The notes under the pieces are model-generated. The model was not told where the DNA came from, did no database searches, and worked only from the letters and a program-made list of their open reading frames with translations. Source: Candidatus Neomicrothrix sp. UBA6944 (lineage in GTDB: Bacteria; Actinomycetota; Acidimicrobiia; Acidimicrobiales; Poriferisodalaceae). From it: a stretch of 13,039 bases of DNA. A program made the position numbers and the translations under genes. Shown here piece after piece: positions 6,085 to 12,612 of the stretch. Position 1 is the stretch's first letter, and each line of letters starts with the position of its first letter. The DNA is taken from positions 21,011-34,049 of the forward strand of contig DJZU01000001.1 of NCBI GenBank assembly GCA_002448715.1. Reading direction: 5' to 3'.

Positions 6085-6966
6085 ATGAAGTTCGGTTATC
6101 TCACAGGAAACCACGCAGAAGGCATTCTCCCTGGCGATTTAGCAAGAGAGCTAGAAGCTCGGGGATTTGATTCAGTTTGGTTCCCAGAACATAGTCACAT
6201 CCCAGTTGACAGGCGTAGCCCCTACCCCAATGGCGGACCACTACCGGGTAGCTACTTCCACATGATGGACCCTTGGGTATCTATAGCCGCGGCAGCGGCG
6301 GAGACAAGCACCCTCACGCTGGGGACTGGAATCTGCCTACTGCTTGAACACGACCTCTTAGATCTCGCTTGCGCCGTCGCCACCGCCGATGTGCTGGCCG
6401 AAGGGCGAGTCGTAATGGGGATAGGTGTCGGCTGGAACGAAGAGGAACTAGAAAATCATCGCCCAGATCTACCCTTCAAAAAGCGATATTCAGCAATGAG
6501 AGAACGAGTTGAGGCCCTTCGCACCGCCTGGCGCGACGAAGAAGCAACCTTTTCGGGCACTTGGGACAGCTTCTCCCCCTCATGGGTTTTTCCGAAACCA
6601 GTTAAAGGCACCGTACCCATAGCCCTGGGAAACGCCGGACCGTTAGGAATCCAGCATGCGGCTGAGTACGCAGACGAGTGGGCTCCCATCGATGTAGGGG
6701 TAATGAACACAGATGGAAAGCCTGACGTTTTGGGAGGTATCCAGCGTTTTCGTAATCTCGCCGACGAAGCAGGACGCGACGGCTCCTCTATCCCTATATC
6801 TCTCTACATTTGGGGGCGGCCCAGACAAGAACGGCTTCAGCAATACGCTGAAGCCGGCGTCACCCAATTTGTTTTTACTCCCGTCAACTTTGACTTACCT
6901 TCCGCTGATGACACGCTGCGGTACATAGATGAACTCACCACGACGGTGGAGGAGTTTCGCTCTTAA
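6085..6966 (+). CDS. LLM-class F420-dependent oxidoreductase
   Basis: Luciferase-like TIM-barrel oxidoreductase, 293 residues, close to the actinobacterial group that uses coenzyme F420. Seen in order: MKFGYLTGN at the first strand, RGFDSVWFPEHSHIP (26-40), the strand/loop TLTLGTGI (76-83), DVLAEGRVVMGIGVGWNEEEL (102-121 plus following residue), which is the hallmark of the class, and a flavin/deazaflavin phosphate-binding region around PIALGNAG (178-185). F420 versus FMN cannot be settled from sequence; the actinobacterial context favours F420. Substrate unknown. The ATG has a leaderless -10 and a palindrome-rich upstream region, suggesting regulation apart from menA. Its stop overlaps the stop of the convergent 350-residue gene in a shared TTAA. 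Confidence 0.87.
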   Translation: MKFGYLTGNHAEGILPGDLARELEARGFDSVWFPEHSHIPVDRRSPYPNGGPLPGSYFHMMDPWVSIAAAAAETSTLTLGTGICLLLEHDLLDLACAVATADVLAEGRVVMGIGVGWNEEELENHRPDLPFKKRYSAMRERVEALRTAWRDEEATFSGTWDSFSPSWVFPKPVKGTVPIALGNAGPLGIQHAAEYADEWAPIDVGVMNTDGKPDVLGGIQRFRNLADEAGRDGSSIPISLYIWGRPRQERLQQYAEAGVTQFVFTPVNFDLPSADDTLRYIDELTTTVEEFRS

Positions 6967-8015
6967 TAGATATTGGGGCGCCCCCGTTGAGAAAGCCGCC
7001 ACAGAAACCTTTCGTCTCCACTATCGAGACGTTCTAGTGAATCCAGTCGTATGTCAGGGTCAAGCACCTGCAAGACCCCCTCCCATAGTCCGGCTATCCC
7101 ATCCATCCACTCGGGCGTACTTTCTGCTTCTAGACCTCTCATCAGTCGCCATGTTCGTTGTGTGACATCATTTCCGTCAAGTACCACCACATCACCCTGA
7201 GCTTCGAGAAGGCCTGCCAACACTTCACCAGGATTATCGGTCTCTAGTTTCTTTCTCACCACAGACGAGTACTGCATTCCTATCTTGCGGCCTGTGCTGC
7301 GAAGAATGCCTTGCGCAGCAAGTGGACCCAGCTCTTCCGACATAACGGGAACAAGATTACGGATGTAGTCCATGCTGTAATTTCGAGCGGCCTTTGCTCT
7401 TCTCTCCGCCGGCCAATCATTGCTATTCAACGTCGGAAGATGTTCAGCAACAATTGGTGGACAACTTTCTCCAAAACGAAATCTCAGTCGATGCTCCGGC
7501 AGCAGTGGCTCTGGTTCTTGGATGTAATAGCCCTCTAAGCCCGGCATTGCATCGACTGTCTGACCGGTACACACGAATCCCAAGCGATGGTTACCTAAGA
7601 GCACCCCGTTATTCGCATGCCAACCCCACAGCATGGCTCTTGATATTTCAGTTGGGATGCCTGCGATCGCGGCACCGTCAAATATCCAACGAGGCGGAAC
7701 ATATTTAACCCAAGCTTTCTCGTCAGATTCAGCTATATAAACAACCGATACTCCGCCCAGGTGGTTAGAGAGATAATGATATTTCGCGCAAGCGACAGCA
7801 TCCGGTTCTCCAACCAACCCCAACTTTTCCAGACCTGGCAAAAATCGCTCTTCTTGCTGGCGTCGGAACAGCCCCTTAACTATTTTGGCACTTCGGTCCG
7901 TCCCAACTTCAACCACCATCGCAAGGATCAGCCCCGTCAGATATCGGTGAAATAGCTCTCCTATAGCCGCGTAGCCACCATGTTGAGACCCTGGAGGCCT
8001 AGCTACAGACATCAC
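6963..8015 (-). CDS. Uncharacterised 350-residue protein
   Basis: I do not recognise the family with confidence. The protein looks cytosolic and well ordered, with no signal peptide and no clear transmembrane helix (residues 24-38 are mildly hydrophobic). Dense conserved-looking patches are KYHYLSNHLGGVSVVYI (78-94), EKAWVKYVPPRW (99-110), SRAMLWGWHANNGVLLGN (125-142), GFVCTGQTVDAMPGLEGYY (146-164), and a helical part with GPLAAQGILRSTGRKIGMQY (230-249). Trp, His, Asn and Cys in the middle patches could form a binding pocket. The start is GTG at 8015 directly followed by ATG at 8012; either may be used, with purine-rich GAGAGAAAG upstream. It lies 15 bases after the nitroreductase stop, so it is probably in one operon with it. 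Possibly a substrate- or cofactor-binding protein; function unknown. Confidence 0.8.
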   Translation of the reverse strand: MMSVARPPGSQHGGYAAIGELFHRYLTGLILAMVVEVGTDRSAKIVKGLFRRQQEERFLPGLEKLGLVGEPDAVACAKYHYLSNHLGGVSVVYIAESDEKAWVKYVPPRWIFDGAAIAGIPTEISRAMLWGWHANNGVLLGNHRLGFVCTGQTVDAMPGLEGYYIQEPEPLLPEHRLRFRFGESCPPIVAEHLPTLNSNDWPAERRAKAARNYSMDYIRNLVPVMSEELGPLAAQGILRSTGRKIGMQYSSVVRKKLETDNPGEVLAGLLEAQGDVVVLDGNDVTQRTWRLMRGLEAESTPEWMDGIAGLWEGVLQVLDPDIRLDSLERLDSGDERFLWRLSQRGRPNIY

Positions 8016-8030
8016 AGTGGCTTTCTCTCA

Positions 8031-8645
8031 TCACCAGCTCCCTCGATGAACTACGGCGTCAGGGCCACCTTCGATAGGTCTGCGCAACTCAGTAGCCGAT
8101 CGCCCTGGTGGTTCACCAGATGGATCCGGCCAACCAAGGGCTACGGTGCCGACCGGTAGGCACTCATTTGGGACCTTAAGAGCTTCTGCCACTTTCGATG
8201 CTTTATCGAACATTCCGAAGAAGAGAACGCCGAGACCTTCGTTGATGGCCGCCAGTTGCAAGACCATTGCCGCGAAGCTGCTATCAACAAGCCAATAGGG
8301 CGTGGCCCACATTTCAATCCCCCGTCCTAGTCCGGTCGCCTGCTTATCACTCCGGCTATAGCGCTCCAGGTAAGCGTCGGGGCTCGCCCATACAGTAATG
8401 ATGACGGGCGCATCCAAGAGGTTGGGCCATCGGAACGTCTCTCTACGTTCTTTGGGTAACGTCACATCCCAATAGGCTGAAGTTTGATGTCCTTCCAAAA
8501 CGACGAAATTAAATCCCTGACTATTGCCAGCTGACGGCACACGGCGCGCTTGATCAAGAACCCGGTCCAATACCGACTCAGGTATGGGGTCGCGCAGAAA
8601 AGAACGTGTCATTTTCCGCTTGTGAATCAGTTCGGAGAATTCCAC
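8031..8645 (-). CDS. Nitroreductase-family flavoprotein
   Basis: 204-residue member of the FMN-dependent nitroreductase fold. The N-terminus MEFSELIHKRKMTRSF (1-16) carries the Arg/Lys pair that binds the flavin phosphate, PSAGNSQGFNFVVL (37-50) is the second flavin-binding block, and LQLAAINEGLGVLFFGMF (129-146) is the conserved helix and strand near the isoalloxazine. The C-terminal PVGTVALGWPD (164-174) is also standard. Family members reduce nitro groups, quinones, enones or work on F420- or flavin-related substrates; the specific role is not readable. GTG start, no clear Shine-Dalgarno, 16 bases after the upstream gene and 15 before the next, so a three-gene operon is likely. Neighbouring LLM oxidoreductase suggests a shared redox theme, but that is inference. 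Confidence 0.88.
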   Translation of the reverse strand: MEFSELIHKRKMTRSFLRDPIPESVLDRVLDQARRVPSAGNSQGFNFVVLEGHQTSAYWDVTLPKERRETFRWPNLLDAPVIITVWASPDAYLERYSRSDKQATGLGRGIEMWATPYWLVDSSFAAMVLQLAAINEGLGVLFFGMFDKASKVAEALKVPNECLPVGTVALGWPDPSGEPPGRSATELRRPIEGGPDAVVHRGSW

Positions 8646-8661
8646 AAGCTGGGACGCAGAG

Positions 8662-9327
8662 CTAGAGCAGCTTGGCGAGCTTCTCGCGAGTCGCCCAGCC
8701 GAAGGTCACCAGGGCATCACCCTTTGACGCATCATGCCCATCAAAGAGCGCTATTACGTCCGGCTTAATGCTTTCAGGTTTGGCGGAGTTATGGTTGAGG
8801 ACTAGTGACGGTAAACCTTCGCCGTAAACGCGAAACTCTTTCGCTTTGTATTCGCCTCGCACATCAAAGCGCTTCGCGAGCCGTCTTCCCCATGCACGAT
8901 CCTCTCCATTGGCTTCGTAACCTGGCCGGGGAACAATTCGACTCAGCGGCTTATAGGCGTCAAATGCAGCTGGATCAGACATCTGCGATGCGACGAGGAC
9001 GTCCTCATCAGGGAAAGCAAGGACAGCGCGACGCATTTGATCTGTAATCATTGTTTTCAGGGCGCTATCTCTGCGGCTGGTCCGACGAACGGCTGCAAGG
9101 CCAATTAACACAGTCGGGTCCCCTCCCACCCGTTCAAGAGTGCAAAAGCCATATGCAGATAGTTTGTTACCATCTCTGACTTGGGTTACCAGAACCCATG
9201 CGTCTCTTTGCTTGGAGAGTTCTCCAACGTCGAAAATGATCGGCTCATCCTCGATTAGGTCAGCCATCTCCTCGAGTTCGGCGTCGCTTAGAGCAGTGCA
9301 ATCTTTGGTTTCGACCGTCAGGGCCAT
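8662..9327 (-). CDS. Uncharacterised protein, possibly GNAT-like
   Basis: 221 residues, soluble, no signal peptide. The pattern of an N-terminal acidic helix (ALSDAELEEMADLI, 12-25), a strand with aromatic residues (DAWVLVTQVRDGNKLSAYGF, 42-61), a strand before AAVRRTSRRDSALKTMI (78-94) and DVLVASQMSDPAAFDAY (109-125) resembles an acetyltransferase-like fold, where the RRTSRRDSA stretch sits where the acetyl-CoA pyrophosphate loop would be. It lacks the classical Q/RxxGxG/A signature, so enzymatic activity is doubtful. Start ATG with AAGGA (9341-9337) at a 9-base spacer. It lies 79 bases after bpa, and 16 bases before the nitroreductase, so it is probably the first gene of the downstream operon. 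Family unrecognised; the GNAT-like idea is low confidence. Confidence 0.75.
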   Translation of the reverse strand: MALTVETKDCTALSDAELEEMADLIEDEPIIFDVGELSKQRDAWVLVTQVRDGNKLSAYGFCTLERVGGDPTVLIGLAAVRRTSRRDSALKTMITDQMRRAVLAFPDEDVLVASQMSDPAAFDAYKPLSRIVPRPGYEANGEDRAWGRRLAKRFDVRGEYKAKEFRVYGEGLPSLVLNHNSAKPESIKPDVIALFDGHDASKGDALVTFGWATREKLAKLL

Positions 9328-9406
9328 CAGGAAGTTTCCTTCATTGGTACTCGTCGACGTAATAGTTCAGCCGATAATTGACATTTGAGCAAAACAGAGT
9401 CGGTGA

Positions 9407-9937
9407 TCATAGATACACGCCTCCCGGACGAGAGTCCTGTTCACCGCTAGCCGAGCCCATATCGCCACCGGCTCCCGGCGGTAGAGCACCTTGTCGCATC
9501 TCCATGAGCTGGCGTTGCGCCATCATCTGTTGCGCCGCTACAGCGGCTTGAATTCCGTGGAACAACCCCTCGAGCCAACCCACAAGTTGCGCTTGCGCAA
9601 CACGCAGCTCTGCTTCAGATGGCGATTCAGAACTGAAAGGTAACGCCAATCTCGCCAACTCTTCGCGTAACTCTGGAGCGAGAGATTCAGACAGCTCCGT
9701 GACCGACTGTTCATAGATTTCTCGCATGCGATCACGACTGGCTTCGTCCAGCTCCACTTCGCGTACTTCATCGAGGAGAGTTCTAATCATCGATCCGATC
9801 CGCATTACCTTTGCGGGCTCTGAGATCGCGGGGGGTTCTTCGTTGCCTTCCGGCGCGTCGTTAGGTTCGATCAATTCGACGTGCTCGTCAACTGATGCAG
9901 ACGATCCGCCGGCAGGGTCTCGGTACTGCTCGACCAT
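9407..9937 (-). CDS. bpa: Bacterial proteasome activator
   Basis: ATP-independent ring-forming activator of the 20S proteasome (also called PafE), 176 residues, the size of the mycobacterial protein. The core matches strongly: PAKVMRIGSMIRTLLDEV (41-58), LAPELREELARLALPF (86-101), AELRVAQAQLVGWLEGLFHG (109-128) and MRQGALPPG (147-155). The last three residues are VYL, the hydrophobic-Tyr-X tail that docks into the proteasome alpha ring. The first 40 residues are acidic and low complexity, as in relatives, and the stretch before the tail is a flexible Gly/Ser linker. This predicts a 20S proteasome elsewhere in the genome. The ATG has TAGGAT six bases upstream, which can act as a leaderless -10 or, through AGGA, as a Shine-Dalgarno. 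It follows the phosphodiesterase-like gene after 41 bases. Confidence 0.95.
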   Translation of the reverse strand: MVEQYRDPAGGSSASVDEHVELIEPNDAPEGNEEPPAISEPAKVMRIGSMIRTLLDEVREVELDEASRDRMREIYEQSVTELSESLAPELREELARLALPFSSESPSEAELRVAQAQLVGWLEGLFHGIQAAVAAQQMMAQRQLMEMRQGALPPGAGGDMGSASGEQDSRPGGVYL

Positions 9938-9950
9938 GTAGGAATCCTAC
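9938..9950 (-). promoter_or_regulatory. Palindrome with -10/SD at the bpa start
   Basis: A 13-base perfect palindrome with one central base, GTAGGAATCCTAC on the plus strand, abuts the bpa ATG. Read on the minus strand it contains TAGGAT (9949-9944), six bases before the ATG, and AGGA seven bases before it. It could be a promoter core covered by an operator, or a hairpin that hides the ribosome binding site if a leader exists. Confidence 0.42.
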
Positions 9951-9978
9951 CGGCGTCATAGCTCCGAGCGGCCGAGAA

Positions 9979-11076
9979 TTACCTGGAGAAGCTTAGAAAG
10001 GGCACCAGCATTTCGTCTGCGGTTAATGAACCATGTCTAGCTATTAGGTGCGGTGCGTCCGGGAGCCGGGGGTCCATAATGGCAATCGGATCGCGAGCCA
10101 CAACTGCCAGATCACCCATTCGTCGCCGAGCTTCATTGGTTACATGTGCACCAAACCATTGCTCATCAAGAATTTGCTCTAGCGACGCGATCCAAGCGAC
10201 GTCTGAATAAATCTGGGCAGCCTCCAACACAGACTTTGCCTCTCCATTATCGGCATGCAACCAAAGAAACCTGGCTTCCCCGGAAGTCATTGATGTTCTA
10301 CGAACAATCTCGTCGTCAAGCTGAAGTACAGTGTCGCCCACCTCAACCATCCCATGATCCGCGGTAACTATTAACACTGCTTCTAGCGGCAACTCTTCAA
10401 CTATTCGCTCCACGAGTGCATCAACAAATTTCAGTTCGTCCTGGTAGTGCTGATGCAAGCCATGCACGTGCGCAATTTTATCGACTCCGTCGTAGTAGGC
10501 GTAGACAAATGGAACACCGCTCTCAACTTGATCGATGATCTCGGTTACTAGTGTCGCTGGGGACCACCATCCACGAAAGATTCCGTTTCGGAGATGAGCT
10601 TGGGTGAACCCTGTGGTTTGAAATTCAGCACGAGTTATTGTCGGCGGATGAGTTCCTAGAAAAGGTTCAACGGGTTGGAAATCGATTGGTGGCAGCTCGC
10701 TGATCATAAGTTTGCCTCCGACTGACCAGCGCAGGCAGTTCAACAGTCCTTGTGGTGTCGGGATTTTGTACCCAATCACTCCGTGCTCTCCTGGGGGCAC
10801 ACCTGTGGCTATCGAAGTTAGAGCTGTTGCAGTGGTGCTTGGAGCGACTGTAGTAATCCCAGTGGCGGAACCTTCATGCAAAAAGGGCAGATCGCCCCCA
10901 TAGTCCCTCATCTGATTCCATCCGAGCCCATCCACCACAAGCAAAACAATGCAATCTGCTTCAAGGATGCTCGCTGATATTAGGGAATTGGCTTGTCTGG
11001 TCAGAATCGCCGGCACGATGGAAGATACCGACATATCCCCATGTGTGGGAATCATCATCTCTTGACCACCGCTCAT
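9979..11076 (-). CDS. Type I phosphodiesterase/nucleotide pyrophosphatase-like hydrolase
   Basis: 365-residue member of the alkaline phosphatase superfamily, phosphodiesterase/nucleotide pyrophosphatase branch. Metal and nucleophile residues are in place: VVDGLGW (47-53) with D49; APSTTATALTSIATGV (78-93) with a threonine nucleophile at T81 or T82; GEHGVIGY (96-103); YYDGVDKIAHVHG (194-206) with metal ligands at D199 and H203; TADHGM (238-243) with D240 and H241; and H348 in ARHGSL. No signal peptide or membrane anchor is seen, so it looks cytosolic. The substrate could be a nucleotide, phospholipid head group or other phosphodiester. Start ATG with TAGGGT six bases before it; AGGG in that hexamer could also act as a Shine-Dalgarno. 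It lies directly upstream of bpa on the same strand. Confidence 0.88.
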   Translation of the reverse strand: MSGGQEMMIPTHGDMSVSSIVPAILTRQANSLISASILEADCIVLLVVDGLGWNQMRDYGGDLPFLHEGSATGITTVAPSTTATALTSIATGVPPGEHGVIGYKIPTPQGLLNCLRWSVGGKLMISELPPIDFQPVEPFLGTHPPTITRAEFQTTGFTQAHLRNGIFRGWWSPATLVTEIIDQVESGVPFVYAYYDGVDKIAHVHGLHQHYQDELKFVDALVERIVEELPLEAVLIVTADHGMVEVGDTVLQLDDEIVRRTSMTSGEARFLWLHADNGEAKSVLEAAQIYSDVAWIASLEQILDEQWFGAHVTNEARRRMGDLAVVARDPIAIMDPRLPDAPHLIARHGSLTADEMLVPFLSFSR

Positions 11077-11082
11077 ATCGGC

Positions 11083-11088
11083 ACCCTA
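11083..11088 (-). promoter_or_regulatory. Putative leaderless -10 element of the phosphodiesterase-like gene
   Basis: TAGGGT on the minus strand ends six bases before the ATG at 11076. The rest of the 109-bp gap up to the rluD stop holds no clear terminator; one weak dyad (11151-11169) has no T-run. A new transcript probably starts here rather than reading through from rluD. Confidence 0.48.
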
Positions 11089-11185
11089 GACCGAAGTGGG
11101 TGTGGCTCGGAAAGCTCTTGAATTGTGCTACATGAACAAATGCCACTCGCGGTCTGCTCAGCACCGACCTTGTGCAAGATAAACC

Positions 11186-12127
11186 TCATTGGGAGTTACC
11201 AGCACTCTGATTTTGTTCCCTAAAGGCCTTGAGGGCTCCGCTGAAATCGTATGGTGGTTCAGAATTGAACTGCATCGCCTGCCCCGATGTCGGATGAGTG
11301 AACGCTAGTTCCGAGGCGTGGAGAAGAGGTCGGCCAATCTCGAATGGATCTGGCTTTCCATAGACGGAGTCTCCTAGCACTGGCGAACCTATTGCTTGCA
11401 GATGCACACGAATCTGATGTGTTCGCCCTGTGTCGAGGACGCATCGGAGCAGGGACGCTGGAGTCGGATTTTTCCATGTTTCCAACACCTCATAGTGCGT
11501 TCTAGCTTCGCGACCTCCTTCTGTTACGGTCATTTTCGTACGAGCGCGCCGACTACGGCCAATGGGGGCATCCACTGTCCCGCGTGGTGCTTCTGGGGAG
11601 CCCGCAACCAGTGTGAGGTAACTTCGATGAATTTCCCTTGCCGACAGAGCCTTAGTGAGTTGTTGCAACGTTTCATTAGTTCTGGCACACAGCAACAGAC
11701 CGCTGGTTTCACGATCTAGGCGGTGGACTATTCCAGGCCGTTCTTCGGGCCCCACGTCGACAATTTCTGGATAATGAGCCACCAATCCGTGAGCCAACGT
11801 GCCGCCGGCATGTCCCGCGCCAGGATGAACCACTAACCCCACCGGTTTGTCGACAACTACGAGCCAATCGTCTTCATGTACAACCTCAAACTGGATAGTC
11901 GAGTCCCCCACAAGTGCAACTGCTTCAGCCTCGATCTTGGGCACCTCAACTTCGATTTCGTCGCCCTTTGCTACCCGCGAGGAGCCACTACTTACAGACT
12001 GCTCGTTGTGGAATATTTTGCCTTCAGAAATTAAGTCGGTGACAACGCTACGACTCAGCCCCGTCATCAAAGCCGCAACGCGGTCGATGCGCTCACCATC
12101 GAGGGCGTTGGGAATCTCCTCACGCAC
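11186..12127 (-). CDS. rluD: RluA-family 23S rRNA pseudouridine synthase (RluD-like)
   Basis: Makes pseudouridines in 23S rRNA; RluD modifies the helix 69 positions. Numbered from the GTG at 12127 (313 residues) it has an N-terminal S4 RNA-binding domain (about 9-62, with LDGERIDR and SRSVVTDLISEGKI), then the catalytic domain with VVDKPVGLVVHPG (91-103), HRLDRETSGLLL (135-146) carrying catalytic D138, RSYLTLV (168-174), and TGRTHQIRVHL (233-243). All family motifs are present. The frame is open to a TTG at 12151, but GAGAGG ends about nine bases before the GTG at 12127, giving an 8-base overlap with lspA, the arrangement expected for translational coupling. Choice between RluD and other RluA-type enzymes rests on length, the S4 domain and the lspA neighbour. 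Confidence 0.92.
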   Translation of the reverse strand: MREEIPNALDGERIDRVAALMTGLSRSVVTDLISEGKIFHNEQSVSSGSSRVAKGDEIEVEVPKIEAEAVALVGDSTIQFEVVHEDDWLVVVDKPVGLVVHPGAGHAGGTLAHGLVAHYPEIVDVGPEERPGIVHRLDRETSGLLLCARTNETLQQLTKALSAREIHRSYLTLVAGSPEAPRGTVDAPIGRSRRARTKMTVTEGGREARTHYEVLETWKNPTPASLLRCVLDTGRTHQIRVHLQAIGSPVLGDSVYGKPDPFEIGRPLLHASELAFTHPTSGQAMQFNSEPPYDFSGALKAFREQNQSAGNSQ

Positions 12128-12608
12128 GGTTGTCACCCTCTCGCTGCTCAATCCATATTCTCAAACTAAGAACGATCACACCGACCACAATGGCTGCGTC
12201 GGCAAGGTTGAAGACGGGCCAGAACTGTAAATCGACAAAATCTACTACTGCTCCACGCCCCCATCCGGGAACTCGAAAGGCTCTATCAAGCAGATTGCCT
12301 GACGCTCCACCCAGAATTAATCCAAGCGCCAGAGTCGACGCGGGACCCGAGAACCGAGTCCTGATCTTCCATAGAACGACCACCACCCCGAGAGCTACGA
12401 CGCCAAGAATGGGTCCTAGACCTTGCCCAGTGCTAAACGCAAAACCCGTGTTAGAGGTGAGATGGAACTGAAGCTTCCAAACAATCTCAATAGTTTTGTC
12501 GTCTAAGGCAGTGACTGCCCACCACTTGCTCAACTGGTCGAGAACGGCAACCAAAAACGCTATAAGTGCAACCGTGTTTCGCGATGGCACCTTACGGAGA
12601 GTAGCCAC
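12120..12608 (-). CDS. lspA: Lipoprotein signal peptidase (SPase II)
   Basis: Membrane aspartyl protease that removes the signal peptide from diacylglyceryl-modified prolipoproteins. With a GTG start at 12608 it is 162 residues, the family norm. Four transmembrane helices are evident (about 11-31, 66-81, 91-106, 134-152). Conserved blocks are DQLSKWW (24-30), SNTGFAFS (52-59), GGASGNLLDR (100-109) with catalytic D108, and FNLADAAI (133-140) with catalytic D137. The frame is open to an ATG at 12662, but that would overlap the upstream gene by 50 bases and add an unusually charged Pro-rich leader; the GTG starts 4 bases after the upstream stop with GGCGG nearby. Order dksA-like, lspA, rluD is common in actinobacteria (from general knowledge). 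Confidence 0.93.
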   Translation of the reverse strand: MATLRKVPSRNTVALIAFLVAVLDQLSKWWAVTALDDKTIEIVWKLQFHLTSNTGFAFSTGQGLGPILGVVALGVVVVLWKIRTRFSGPASTLALGLILGGASGNLLDRAFRVPGWGRGAVVDFVDLQFWPVFNLADAAIVVGVIVLSLRIWIEQREGDNRA

Positions 12609-12612
12609 GGAT

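Noticed and set aside
9378..9383. TTGACA on the plus strand as a -35 box
   Set aside because: No matching -10 at proper spacing and no plus-strand gene downstream.
11151..11169. Weak dyad (GGTC-TGC loop GCA-GACC) after rluD as a terminator
   Set aside because: Bulged short stem without a following T-run on either strand.
12128..12151. Longer rluD start (TTG 12151)
   Set aside because: Rare start codon, no ribosome binding site, and a 32-base overlap with lspA, whereas the GTG at 12127 has GAGAGG at good spacing.
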